From Timema cristinae (Eukaryota; Arthropoda; Insecta; Phasmatodea; Timematidae): DNA of 64,000 nt. Each line of letters starts with the position of its first letter. Position 1 is the first letter of the stretch. The notes under the pieces were generated by a model that ran no database searches, had not been told where the DNA came from, and saw only the letters and a program-made list of their open reading frames with translations. A program made the position numbers and the translations under genes. Shown piece by piece: positions 35,947 to 46,431 of this stretch. The DNA lies in NCBI GenBank assembly GCA_039000515.1, contig JBCFYV010000012.1, forward strand, positions 37,256,387-37,320,386, written 5' to 3'.

Positions 35947-36613
35947 CAGAAAATTATAATTGTCGTTTTACAATGTGATCGAGTATCATTTTAGTGTCTC
36001 CTGGTCACGGGTTCATTTCCTGTACAAAGTCAGAAAATTGTAATCAACACTTTAGACAGTCACGTTTCACTCTGCATAAACATAAGTCCATACACTTTAA
36101 TTTATGATGTGTAATAGTAACCAATTTAAAAAACTATATGTATGCAGTGCCACGGGTTCGAATCCAAACAGGGGTTTAAAATGAGAGTTTATTCTTCTTG
36201 TACTAAATTTGTGTCTGGCTGACACTTTAGGGCGTACTTTTTTTAATTCCAGTCTAAATGTTTACGTGTTCTTATGTATGCAGAAAATTATAATTGTCGT
36301 TTTACAATGTGATCGAGTATCATTTTAGTGTCTCCTGGTCATGGGTTCATTTCCTGTACAAAGTCAGAAAATTGTAATCAACACTTTAGACAGTCACGTT
36401 TCACTCTGCATAAACATAAGTCCATACACTTTAATTTATGATGTGTAATAGTAACCAATTTAAAAAACTATATGTATGCAGTGCCACGGGTTCGAATCCA
36501 AACAGGGGTTTAAATGAGAGTTTATTCTTCTTGTACTAAATTTGTGTCTGGCTGACACTTTAGGGCGTACTTTTTTTAATTCCAGTCTAAATGTTTACGT
36601 GTTCTTATGTATG
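35947..36613. repeat. 334-bp direct tandem duplication
   Basis: Copy 1 35947-36280, copy 2 36281-36613. They differ by about two changes (CACGGG/CATGGG and one A in an A run), so the duplication is recent. Confidence 0.95.
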
Positions 36614-37119
36614 TTTACACGTTGCAGGCTTAATATAGTAAAATGTATTTTAGTTAAGGGCTGTACATTTCCTCTGTCAATTTATTACCGTCTTTTGTTT
36701 ACCGCCAAACATAATCTTAAAAGTTGTGCTTATTTTATAAATAAAGTAATGCATGTTAAGGATACAGCTGCCTCTAGATACATATTTCAAATATAGGAGG
36801 CAGCTAGTAGCTTATGATAACCAAACAAATGTTTTTTGAAAAGGGTTGAACATATTTTTCCCCGATTTAAAGAAAGCTGTTATAAACTCAAATTTTACTA
36901 CCCCTTTTAAGGTGTCTAACTTTTGTTGTGTTAAGTGCGGCGGGCTGTCTATCCACTCATTATGCAGGCGTTAGAAACAACATCTAGTATCATAGCTATC
37001 AATTCATTACGCGAGCATAATCTCAGGCGTTTTTTTTCAATAAATTGACACATTCGTAGTTGAAACAATTAAAGCGAAAAGTATCTTAAGACGTAATCTC
37101 CGCTGCTAAAATGATATAA

Positions 37120-37610
37120 TAATAATAATAATAATAATAATACAAAAAGTATTAAAGAGATGAGTTTGAGCTTCAAATCTTAGCAAGGTAAACTAGAGAC
37201 AATTTTTTCACTCTCCCTCCACCGCAAGTGCTGACGCACTTCTGTAAATGTCGGTTACGTCTAAAGCAATTGAAAAATTGAACATGCTATAGTAATAATA
37301 ATAATACAAAAAGTATTAAAGAGATGAGTTTGAGCTTCAAATCTTAGCAAGGTAAACTAGAGACAATTTTTTACACTCTCCCTCCTCTGCAAGTGCTGAC
37401 GCACTTCTGTAAATGTCGGTTACGTCTAAAGCAATTGAAAATTGAACATGCTATAATAATAATAATACAAAAAAAGTATTAAAGAGATGAGTGTTAGGTT
37501 CGAATCTTACCAAGGTAAACTAGAGAAAAATTTTCACTCTCCCTCCCCCGCAAACGCTGACTCACTTCTGTAAATGCCTGTTACGTCTAAAGCAATTGAA
37601 AAATTCAAAC
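37120..37610. repeat. threefold ~162-bp tandem repeat
   Basis: Units mark at TACAAAAAGT at 37141, 37305 and at 37466. Each begins with TAA units and carries CACTCTCCCTCC and box B-like words (GGTTCGAATCTTACC in the third), so the unit looks derived from a SINE of the host type. Confidence 0.85.
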
Positions 37611-37678
37611 ATATTATACATTTTAAAGAAAAAAATATGCGCCTGTTGTAACAAGGCTTACTTTGACATGTGTTATAG

Positions 37679-40600
37679 TTGAATTGGAGGCCGGAAATGG
37701 CGGGATGACCACAGAGCCACCATCACCAGCGGTGGGACCCCTCCAGCCCTATGTAGCCGCATCGCCCCAGCTCCAGAGAGAAGGGGTTCGAGCCCCTGTG
37801 TCCCTGCAAGCCGGAACATCTTCACTCCGGCCTCTACAGCAGGGAGACGGAGTTCGAGCCCCGGCGGCGGCGGCGAGGGAGATGGGGCCCGTGGAACTGG
37901 CGATAGCGGGACCGTCGTTTGCCCCTCAAAACGGAATTAGTGGCCAGGTGAATCAGGTAGGTGGGGAATTGCAAAATGGCGTCCCTCTTCGCATCATCGA
38001 AGAGAGGATTAAACAATTGAGGCGTTTCTTTTATACTGGTAGAGAAATTACCGTACATCTTGGTGCACCAGCAAGCGATCGTGACGCAATAAGCTGGCTT
38101 GAAGAACAAATTACTAATTTGCTCCATCGGTTGCAGGACCATGGCGTTAGCGCCGATGACCACGTAGGCTTACTTTTGAGTAGCACTGACTCAACGTTAA
38201 GCCCTGTGTATGTCTCATTTAGACGAGCAGACCAGCTAGACGCTAGAGCAGTGCTTGATAACGTAAGTCGCGTGCTGCAGAGTAATAGTTTGTTTTTGAG
38301 TACTGCACCATTGTACGTTAAACTCTCCACTTTAAGGAGCCTCGCGGGAGTGGACGTTATTGTGATAAACTCTCTCCCGCAAGCACATATAGCCGTAATA
38401 ACAAAGGGATCATTACGATTCAAAATGACGACACACTTTGTCTTGCCCGTGCATTGGTTGTCGCCAAAGCTATATGTGACAATAAAAGAGAACCAGGATG
38501 CATGGACGTGAACACCTTTAGACAAATCAAATGGGGTCGTAATATTCAAAAACTCAAAGCAGAAGAACTATGCCGTGATGCCCATGTGAATCTTTGAAAG
38601 GTGGTGGGCTCACTGAGCTGAAACAATTTCAAGCATACCTTTCCGAATACAAAATCACAGTGTTCAGGGAACGTCGGGGGAGACAGGTCCTATATGAGGG
38701 GCCTACTCCCTCCGAACATTCCTTTATGGGGCACCTTGATTTGTATTTTCACGACGATAAGCAAAACCATTTTGACGTCATAACATCCTTGACAGCCGCA
38801 TTTAAGTGTGTGTACTTTTGCCGCGAGTGCCGTGTACCGTTCAACACAAAGAACAAACACAAGTGTGAATCCGCGTGCAAAAAGTGCCACGCTAAAGCGG
38901 TTTGTAGTGGAGGCCGATCTGTGCTTTGTGAAAACTGTGGTCGTTGGTTCACAAATCAGACGTGCTTTGATAACCATAAACGTCCCGGTTTTTTCAGCGG
39001 TCACAGGTCGGTCTGTGATGTCAAAAAGGTTTGCGAGGTATGCGGGCAATTTTTCAGTTTGGAAAAATCAAATTATTCACATAGGTGTTATGAGACTTTT
39101 TGTAGAGTATGTGAGACCCATCGCCCTTTTGGTCATTTCTGTTATATGAAACAGGCCCCGTCAAAGCCATCACTGGAAAAGAGTAGTTTCATGTTTGTAT
39201 TCTATGACTTTGAATGCAGACAAGAAACGCTTCTTCAAGGTGCGGTCAGCACGTACTTACACGAACCAAACCTATGTGTCGTGCAAACGTGTTGTAAGGC
39301 CTGTGTTCATATAGATGCAAATGATCACCATTGCACCGACTGTGGGGGCGATAGGACTCGCATATTCAAGGGTGATACCACAATGGCCCAATTTTTCGAA
39401 TTTATTGTTCAAATTAAAGCTTCAAAATTTAAGGATATCACCCTCCTCGGCCATAACGCTAAATCCTATGATGGAAATTTTATTTTAAAATATATGATGG
39501 AGGTTAAAAAATGGACTCCAGAACTTATAATGAACGGTGGGAAAATCATGTCCATGCGTTACGGCCCGCTCCACTTTATTGACTCACTGAACTTTCTCCC
39601 GATGTCGCTGTCCAAATTGCCCAAAACTTTCGGCTTGGACGAGTCTTTGGCCAAGGGACATTTCCCCCATTTTTTCAATATAAAAAGAAAACGCGGGGTA
39701 TAGGGGTCCCTTGCCGCCAAAGGAGGACTACGGCATCGGCGAGATGTCAGTTGAGGGAAAGGAGCACTTTGAGAAGTGGTATGACGCGTTGGTCAAAGAT
39801 AACTATGTCTTTGATTTTAAACGCGAGTTGGAACTGTATTGTGTGAAAGATGTAGAGATCCTACGGAAGGCCTGCCTGAAGTTTAGAGAGATGCTCATGG
39901 AGAAAGCAAAGGTGGATCCTTTCAGAGAGGCGTGTACGATAGCTGGAGCGGCCATGTTGGTTTACCGCCGAAGTCATCTTAAGGAGAATACTATTGGTAT
40001 TATCCCTAACGGTGGCTATCGGTGCGCAGACCAACAGTCGCACGTCGCTGTACAATGGCTCTGCTGGGAGGCCCATCAACGCGGTGTCTCTATTCTTCAT
40101 GCGGGTAACGGCCGTGAGGAATATGTGTTAGGGCGACGTGTAGACGGTGTTGTTAAAGCTGGAGATACCACCACCGTCTTCCAGTTTTGGGGCTGTTATT
40201 GGCACGGGTGCCCTCTCTGTTACCCTGACAGGACCACCCCGGTCAAAAATAGCCCCACGAGACCATGGAGACGCGTTATGAAGCGACCATGGCTTGTTTG
40301 GAAAAGTTTAAGAATGCCGGCTACACGGTCGTAGAGATGTGGGAGTGCATGTTTAATGCGATGAAACGCACAGACAAGGACTTGCAGCAATTTGTACTCC
40401 GGCACGAGGTGTATACCAAGGAACCTCTCAGTCCCAGGGATGCATTCTTTGGCGGGCGTACAAATTGTATCAAGCTCTTCCACGAAACAGACCTTTCTTG
40501 TGGGGAGAAGATCAAGTACTTGGATGTGTGTTCATTGTATCCATACGTTTGCAAGTATAAAAAATACCCAGTCGGCCACCCCAAAATTCACTTGGAACCA

Positions 40601-41839
40601 AATTGTCCGTCTATAGATCAAGTAGAAGGCATAGCCAAAGTTACAGTGACGCCTCCGCGAGATTTATTCCTGCCCGTATTGCCTACCAGGATGCACGACA
40701 AGCTAATGTTCATCTTGTGCAGGAAATGCGGGGAGGAGAAAAACCAAGGCGCGTGTCAGCACAACGACAAAAAAGATCGCTGGTTGACAGGCGTCTGGGT
40801 GATTGACGAGATCCGGAAAGCCGTTGAGAAAGGCTACACCGTTGAAGCAGTGCACGAAGTGTGGGAGTACAATGTATCTGTTTATGACCGTCAGACGCGT
40901 TCTGGCGGCCTGTTTCACGGGTACATTGATACTTTTTTGAAAATTAAACAAGAAGCCAGCGGATGGCCAGAGTGGTGTACCTCACAAGAGGAAAAGTTAG
41001 CTTACATTCAAAATTATGAGGAAAGGGAAGGGGTAAAACTCGATTTCGGCTCTGTTTGTAAAAACCCTGGTCTCCGCACTCTGGCTAAACTTTTTTTAAA
41101 TTCACTATGGGGAAAGTTTGGGCAAAGACCCGATTTACCACACGTAGCCGTTGTCAACGACTATCAGGGCGTCCACAAGTACCTGACGGATCCGTACATC
41201 ACCGTGGACAGCGTCATTGATGTAAATGATGAGGTTATGTTCCTCAATTACAAGGATGCGCGTGACGCGTTGCGCCCTAACCCTAACACGAGTGTGGCGG
41301 TGGCGTGCTACACGACTGCTATGGCTAGGTTGCACTTATACAGCATCCTTGAACAATTGGGGGACCGCGTTTTGTATCATGATACAGATAGCGTTCTATT
41401 CACTGAACGCCCCGGCGATTGGAGTCCACCGACCGGAGACTTTTTAGGTGACCTCACCGATGAACTTCAGGATTACGGTCCGGAAAGCTACATTAGCGCC
41501 TTTGTATCTGGTGGTCCCAAAAATTACGCTTACCGAGTTTGCGTTGGCGGTGATCCTGCCAAAACAAAAACGGTGTGCAAGGTTCGCGGGATCACCATAA
41601 ACTATGGCAACCGGAACGATGTTAATTTTGAAGTTTTGAAAGCGATGGTCACCGAACAGGCTGAGGAAAGATACATACAGATACCGCACAAAATTGTAAG
41701 AAAAGGTCTTGCGACTGTATGTACCGTTTCGCAGGCTAAAGTCTACCGGCCCGTGTACACCAAACGCCGGATAACAGATGATTTTAATACGTTGCCGTTT
41801 GGGTATCAGAGTCCTTGTAAACGCGCTCGCCACGAATAA
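37679..41839 (+). pseudogene. protein-primed family B DNA polymerase, four frame breaks
   Basis: Replicative polymerase of Polintons. It reads in segments 37679-~38415, ~38418-38594, 38594-~39690, ~39690-~40260 and 40265-41839, with a one-base frame change at each border. The N-terminal part has the DNVSRVLQSN segment usual in Polinton PolB. Next comes a Cys/His-rich zinc-finger region (38815-39150). The 3'-5' exonuclease motifs are YDFE (Asp at 39206, Glu at 39212), HNAKSYDG (39452-39475) and YCVKD (39837-39851). The polymerase motifs are DVCSLYP (Asp at 40523), KLFLNSLWGKFG (Lys at 41087) and YHDTDS (Asp codons at 41381 and 41387). All catalytic residues are kept. The stop codon overlaps an AATAAA signal. 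Several breaks are at or near homopolymers, so assembly error is a real alternative to decay. Confidence 0.93.
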
Positions 41840-41840
41840 A
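41835..41840 (+). terminator. polyadenylation signal of PolB unit
   Basis: AATAAA overlapping the polymerase stop codon (41837-41839), which leaves almost no 3' untranslated region before the signal. Confidence 0.7.
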
Positions 41841-41879
41841 AGGTGATCATTTAGACGGGCTGAATAATCATCTTTTTTT

Positions 41880-42300
41880 CTTTCACTCTAGACAGTTCCA
41901 CTGACATACCATTTTTCAAAAGATTTGAGATTTTTTTTCATATTTTTTTCTGCATGAAAACAAGCATATTTTTTTATATTTTTTTATGCACCCGGGATAC
42001 TTTTTTTTTATTTTTTTATTTGCCAGTACAGTCCTCTGCCTACCTGATTTTTTTCTAGTCAATTAGTTGCTTGTATATATTTTAATTCTAGCCAAATGTT
42101 TGTATATATATATTTATTTTAAATCTAATACATTGTTTGTATATATATTTTTTTTCTGATAAACTGATTGTATATATTTTTATTTTAAATCTAATACATT
42201 GTTTGTATATATTTTTTTCAGTCAAATATGGTAGACTGATTGTATATATTTTTATTTTAAATCTATTCACATATATATTTATTTTCTTTTAGTACCGAGG
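41880..42300. repeat. T-rich spacer with degenerate short repeats
   Basis: Runs of T and repeated TTGTATATAT(A)TTTTTATTTTAAATCTAATACATTG-type units between the polymerase and the late genes. No coding potential. Confidence 0.7.
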
Positions 42301-42320
42301 CCACTATTCCCCCTATATTT

Positions 42321-42424
42321 TAAATATTCACAGTATACTTTTCACTGTGTGTAAACAAAACCAGCTATGTTTATACAAACAATTATATATTGTAAATATT
42401 CACAGTATACTTTACACTGTGTGT
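42321..42424. promoter_or_regulatory. two hairpin-forming direct repeats
   Basis: TAAATATTCACAGTATACTT occurs at 42321 and 42393. Each copy is followed by CACTGTGTGTA, so CACAGT and ACTGTG can pair. Position, about 90-190 bases before the late TATA box, suggests a regulatory role, which is inferred only. Confidence 0.5.
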
Positions 42425-42509
42425 ATACTTTTTTCCTGATTGTAAATAAATATTGTAAAAATTGCTATGTTTGTGTTTTAACGTCTAAACCCTTACCTCC
42501 CTCCTATCC

Positions 42510-42517
42510 TATAAATA
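42510..42517 (+). promoter_or_regulatory. TATA box, late Polinton promoter
   Basis: TATAAATA, 45 bases before the ATPase ATG and identical to the early box. No comparable box is seen before the following eight genes. Confidence 0.75.
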
Positions 42518-42554
42518 CAAGCTCATATAGCTTATAAGCTCAGTCTCAAACATT

Positions 42555-43214
42555 ATGGACAAGTTGAAACATCCATTTTCGGCCATCATAAGCGGCCCGT
42601 CCGGCTGTGGAAAGTCACATTTTGTAGCAGACTTTATCCGTCACTTGGACACAATGTGTGACGTTAAATTTGATAAAATCACATGGTATTATGCTTTATG
42701 GCAACCGGGATTCGAACAAGACGGGACAAGTCCCCACGTCATATTCTGTAAGGGTTTGCCGGAAATGGATGACGTCTGTAATGACTCTCCACAGCTGATT
42801 ATCCTGGACGACCTGATGCGTGAAGCCAACGAAGTGGTCGTCGATCTTTTCACCAAAGGATGCCACCATCAAAATATTAGCGTCATGTACCTTACACAAA
42901 ATATATTCCATCAGGGCAAGGGCCAAAGAGACATTTCCTTAAACGCACATTATATCGTGCTTTTTAAAAATCCAAGGGATAAAGCTCAGATTCAACACTT
43001 TGCACGACAAGTCTGTCCTGAAAATCCCCGTGTTTTACAAGAGGCTTACACCGATGCTACAAGTACGCCTCACGGCTATATATTGCTAGATTTCAAACAA
43101 GGTACACCAGAATGGTTCAGATATAGAACCCGCACAAATGTCGGCTGCTGCGTGTATCTACCGCGCAAAAGCTATAAAAACACCGACACTTCCCGCTTAC
43201 AGATCATTTCATAA
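42555..43214 (+). CDS. genome-packaging ATPase (FtsK/HerA superfamily)
   Basis: 219 residues, the normal size for Polinton packaging ATPases. Walker A is GPSGCGKS (residues 14-21), Walker B is LIILDD (81-86), and the sensor-like YLTQN lies at 112-116, a layout shared with poxvirus A32-type packaging motors. It would drive element DNA into the capsid made by the neighbouring structural genes. The start is the first ATG after the late TATA box. It is intact and ends only two bases before the next ATG. Confidence 0.93.
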   Translation: MDKLKHPFSAIISGPSGCGKSHFVADFIRHLDTMCDVKFDKITWYYALWQPGFEQDGTSPHVIFCKGLPEMDDVCNDSPQLIILDDLMREANEVVVDLFTKGCHHQNISVMYLTQNIFHQGKGQRDISLNAHYIVLFKNPRDKAQIQHFARQVCPENPRVLQEAYTDATSTPHGYILLDFKQGTPEWFRYRTRTNVGCCVYLPRKSYKNTDTSRLQIIS

Positions 43215-43216
43215 CC

Positions 43217-43549
43217 ATGAGTCCCAAAGTGCTGAAGCAGGCACCTCTGCTACGTGCGATGTATCGCATGAACCCGCAGCAACGAGTCGCCTTGATGAAA
43301 ACAGCCGACAAGAAACTGGTTGACTCTGTTTGCGAGTGTGCCTACAACACTTTAAAAGGACGGGTACCGCTGAAAAATGCGCAGAAGACAAAGTTACGTG
43401 CTCACAAGCAGGTGTTGCGCAAGCTGGTCAAACGAGGAGAGTGCTGGAAGAAAAAGAGACGACTACTCGTTCAGAAAGGAGGAGCGTTCTTGCCCTTACT
43501 TTTAGCCCCTTTAATCAGCGGGGTCCTCGGTTCCTTATTCAACAAGTAA
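43217..43549 (+). CDS. small basic core-like protein
   Basis: 110 residues, rich in Lys/Arg, with KKKRRLLVQKGGAF followed by a hydrophobic LPLLLAPLISGVLGSLF tail. Short basic proteins of this shape are a regular component of Polintons and adintovirus-like elements and have been likened to adenovirus core protein X; condensation of packaged DNA or membrane action is inferred. The QKGG|A stretch before the hydrophobic tail resembles a viral-protease cleavage context but lacks the usual M/I/L. Intact. Confidence 0.7.
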   Translation: MSPKVLKQAPLLRAMYRMNPQQRVALMKTADKKLVDSVCECAYNTLKGRVPLKNAQKTKLRAHKQVLRKLVKRGECWKKKRRLLVQKGGAFLPLLLAPLISGVLGSLFNK

Positions 43550-43552
43550 ATA

Positions 43553-44203
43553 ATGGAACACACGAAAAAGATGATATTGGTGTCCCCGGAAACATTACAC
43601 CGTTACGAGCAACACCACCAACAAACAGCCTCGGCAACAAATCTAGTGGTCTCCGAGTTGGACAAGGAAATGGAAAAAATCCTCGCTTCAAAACTTGATG
43701 ACAAGTCTAAATGGACTTTATACCAACAAGTGCTACAGCGCTATCTACACTTTAGTCAACACCCACCGCCATCTGAAACCACCACCACTACCACCCCTGA
43801 AGTGTCTGTACTTCCCATCCCAACTGTACTTAATACTGTACCAGCACAGGCACGTAAAAAAGCTGAACTTTTACTAGAACATATTAAGTCCCGAGGCGGC
43901 ATCTCTTGGGACTCAAACGGAGAAGTGAGTATTCAAGATACGCCTCTTCGTGGATCCAATATTGTGGATTTAGTCAACGATCTGGTCAGAGCAAGAAGAC
44001 ACAGCGAACCGTCAGGGTGGCGAGAGTTTCTCACGGCGCTGCAAAATATAAACGTTCCGAAAGAATTTATTGTGAACCCGAAACGTTTGGCGCCCATTAG
44101 AGATCCGACGCCCGTACCACAACCACTTACACCGTCGCAACGCCCAAAGAAGAAGAAACTGAAGAGAGTGGACGAAAACCGGTGGCTGCCGTTCAGAGCT
44201 TAA
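43553..44203 (+). CDS. conserved Polinton protein of unknown function
   Basis: 216 residues. A Thr/Pro-rich linker (about 65-85) separates an N-terminal helical part from a conserved-looking core with ISWDSNGEVSIQ, RGSNIVDLVNDLVR and PSGWREFL (about 115-170), followed by a Pro/Lys tail (PKKKKLK). I recognise this core as typical of Polinton and related invertebrate elements but know no assigned function; a virion or DNA-associated role is possible from the basic tail and position. Its stop shares one base with the integrase ATG (TAATG). Confidence 0.6.
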   Translation: MEHTKKMILVSPETLHRYEQHHQQTASATNLVVSELDKEMEKILASKLDDKSKWTLYQQVLQRYLHFSQHPPPSETTTTTTPEVSVLPIPTVLNTVPAQARKKAELLLEHIKSRGGISWDSNGEVSIQDTPLRGSNIVDLVNDLVRARRHSEPSGWREFLTALQNINVPKEFIVNPKRLAPIRDPTPVPQPLTPSQRPKKKKLKRVDENRWLPFRA

Positions 44204-45255
44204 TGGAACGTCTAGCCGACATCTACTACGACCCTTCTCATCCTGCAGGGTTTGCAGGGGCGGCGTCGCTCATAAAGGCGTCCAAAAAAGATCCCGAAAA
44301 AGTACGAGAATGGCTTCGTGCGCAGGACGCTTATACCTTACACAAACCTGTGGTAAAAAAATTTCCACGCAACAAGTACGTGGTGTCAAACATTGACGAT
44401 CTCTGGCAAGCCGATCTCAACGATATGAGAAGTGTCAGAAAATACAACGACGGTGCAGTGTACTTGCTCACCGTCATCGACGTGTTTAGTAAGATGGCCT
44501 GGGCGAGGACGCTTCCATCCAAGACGGGGAGCGTCGTGAGAGACGCCTTTCAGGACATTTTTAAGCAAAGCGGTCGTAAACCTCTAAGTATACAGACGGA
44601 CAAGGGGACAGAGTTCACGGCACGGCTAGTCCGGAAATTTCTCAAGCAAGAAGGTGTGCATTACTACACCACTCATAATCCAGACGTGAAGGCAAGCATC
44701 GTGGAACGGTTCAATAGAACTCTGAAAGGACGCATGTGGCGCTACTTTACCAAAAATAACACGTATCGGTATGTGGACGTCCTCCAAGCCCTAGTCGACG
44801 CTTACAACGGGTCCAAGCATTCCCGCATCAAGATGGCGCCCGCCGCCGTTTCAGAAACTAACGTGCTTCAAGTCAGAGATAATCTGTACGGCAAAAGGCG
44901 TCCAAGCTCGAAGCCTAAAATAAAAGTCGGTGACACGGTGCGTATTAGCAAATCCAAAATGCTGTTTGAAAAGGGCTACGAAAGCAATTGGAGCGAAGAG
45001 ATTTTCAAAGTCAGTAGTGTCGTGTTGCGACAACCTGTCGTCTACAGACTCACCGATCTTGACGGCGAAGAAGTGGAGGGGACGTTTTACGAACCTGAAT
45101 TGCAACGCGTACGTCTCCCTGAAACTTTTAAAGTTGATAAAATACTACGTGTCAAGGGTAAAGGCGCCAGAAAGAAAGTGTACGTGCAGTGGAAAGGTTA
45201 CCCCGCCAAGTTTAATTCCTGGATTCCCGCCAGTTACGTCAGCGCACTACCATGA
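44203..45255 (+). CDS. retroviral-type integrase with chromodomain
   Basis: 350 residues. The catalytic DDE triad is visible as D71 (WQADL), D133 (QTDKGTEF) and E168 (VERFNRTLK), with 34 residues between the last two. A basic SH3-like segment follows (IKVGDTVRISK) and a C-terminal chromodomain (KVYVQWKGYPAKFNSWIP) that in related elements can steer insertion to modified histones. It joins the element's ends to a staggered 6-bp target cut, matching the duplication seen here. I use the ATG overlapping the upstream stop; a GTG 21 bases earlier is in frame but unneeded. It overlaps the next gene by four bases (ATGA). Intact. Confidence 0.93.
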   Translation: MERLADIYYDPSHPAGFAGAASLIKASKKDPEKVREWLRAQDAYTLHKPVVKKFPRNKYVVSNIDDLWQADLNDMRSVRKYNDGAVYLLTVIDVFSKMAWARTLPSKTGSVVRDAFQDIFKQSGRKPLSIQTDKGTEFTARLVRKFLKQEGVHYYTTHNPDVKASIVERFNRTLKGRMWRYFTKNNTYRYVDVLQALVDAYNGSKHSRIKMAPAAVSETNVLQVRDNLYGKRRPSSKPKIKVGDTVRISKSKMLFEKGYESNWSEEIFKVSSVVLRQPVVYRLTDLDGEEVEGTFYEPELQRVRLPETFKVDKILRVKGKGARKKVYVQWKGYPAKFNSWIPASYVSALP

Positions 45256-46430
45256 AGGACCAATTTTACATCACTTTGCCGAGCGACAGCTCTATGGGAT
45301 ATTTCCCGAAAAATACCCTCACGAATTTCACCACGCAACTTCCTTACCGTCTTACACTCGAAGGGCGGTGGGAAGTCGCTCTGGCTGAATTTCAATATCC
45401 CTGTTCTTTCACCACCGTACCCGAGGGCCAAAATATTGTATGGTACAACTGGGTGGACGCTATCGGCGTGGAACAAATATTCAAGGATCATATCCCTGCT
45501 GGAAACTACAGCACTATCCACGAATTGATCAAGGCTCTAAACGAAGTAGAGGCTTTTAAAGGGGATTCCGGAGTTGTATTCAAGTACACAAACCCCAACA
45601 AAAAAGTGGAAGTTATCTCTTCTTCACCAAATATACAGCTGTTGAGTCTATCAACTCAACTAAGTCTGCAGCTCGGTTTCGATCCTAAGACTAATCTGAT
45701 AAAAGTACCAAAGTCTCCGTACGCCGCCAACATTCTACTAGGCCTGCCCTCGCAAATGTACATATACACGGATATTGTCGAGCCTCAGCCCGTGGGTGAC
45801 ATTGTGGCACCGCTGTTACGTATCGTCGGCATCAACAACGTAAACTATCTCTACGGCATACATAAGACAGTTAGCTACGACCCGTTGCACTACATGCCGG
45901 TGCTGAGAAGGGAAATTGAAAGCTTGGAAATCAATATAAGAACCGACACGGGTGAACCTGTACCATTCGAGTTTGGAAAAGTGTGCGTGAAACTTCATTT
46001 TCGACGCTGCCTCAACATGAACTGTCCCTACCAAAGATACTACATCAACCAGGCTGGAACAGGAATATCTTCGATCTACCACGGTGTTCCCTATCAAAGA
46101 GGGCATGGGATAGGAAGTTTTTTCAGTGGTCTTTTCAAAAGCGTCGTACCGTTGCTGAGAAGTGGCGCTAAAGCCATCGGAAAACAGGCGCTTCATACGG
46201 GAATCGACGTGCTCTCCGACGTTGCCAATCAAGGGCGTCCTTTCAAAGAGGCCCTACGGCAACGTGTCGGCGAGGCTGGAACAAACTTGAAACGCAAGGC
46301 TGAACAGAAGATCAACACGCTGATGACCGGCTCAGGCTATAAAGGGCGTCGTAAGAAGCAACGACGTCATTCTAAGGTCGTCACCCGACGTAAAAAGGTC
46401 AAGAAAGAAGCTAAAGATATTTTCAGTTAA
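45252..46430 (+). CDS. penton/pVI-like minor capsid protein
   Basis: 392 residues in two parts. Residues 1-260 begin FYITLPSDSSMGYFP and have the beta-rich look of the conserved Polinton minor capsid (penton-like) proteins. Residues 263-392 contain a Gly-rich amphipathic segment (GHGIGSFFSGLFKSVVPLL, 284-302) like adenovirus protein VI, and a very basic tail. M358-T-G-S|G fits the adenain cleavage rule (M/I/L)xGx|G and would release the basic tail from residue 362. The gene for such a protease is nearby. Penton assignment is by resemblance and gene order. Intact; the stop is one base before the capsid ATG. Confidence 0.7.
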   Translation: MKDQFYITLPSDSSMGYFPKNTLTNFTTQLPYRLTLEGRWEVALAEFQYPCSFTTVPEGQNIVWYNWVDAIGVEQIFKDHIPAGNYSTIHELIKALNEVEAFKGDSGVVFKYTNPNKKVEVISSSPNIQLLSLSTQLSLQLGFDPKTNLIKVPKSPYAANILLGLPSQMYIYTDIVEPQPVGDIVAPLLRIVGINNVNYLYGIHKTVSYDPLHYMPVLRREIESLEINIRTDTGEPVPFEFGKVCVKLHFRRCLNMNCPYQRYYINQAGTGISSIYHGVPYQRGHGIGSFFSGLFKSVVPLLRSGAKAIGKQALHTGIDVLSDVANQGRPFKEALRQRVGEAGTNLKRKAEQKINTLMTGSGYKGRRKKQRRHSKVVTRRKKVKKEAKDIFS

Positions 46431-46431
46431 A

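Larger units (their letters stand above)
35619..37678 (+). other. intron 3 of the leader/PolB transcript
   Basis: GTAAGT donor to TTATAG acceptor, 2060 bases. It contains a poly-G run at 35847-35860, a 334-bp tandem duplication and a threefold ~162-bp tandem repeat; no other gene. The poly-pyrimidine tract before the acceptor is weak, so use of this site is inferred mainly from phase. Confidence 0.5.

Noticed and set aside
38031..38549. Reverse-strand ORFs across the polymerase and capsid genes
   Set aside because: Antisense shadows of GC-richer coding sequence; no motifs or start context.
44182..44202. GTG start for the integrase 21 bases upstream
   Set aside because: The ATG overlapping the upstream stop gives a normal-length integrase; non-ATG starts are unlikely here.
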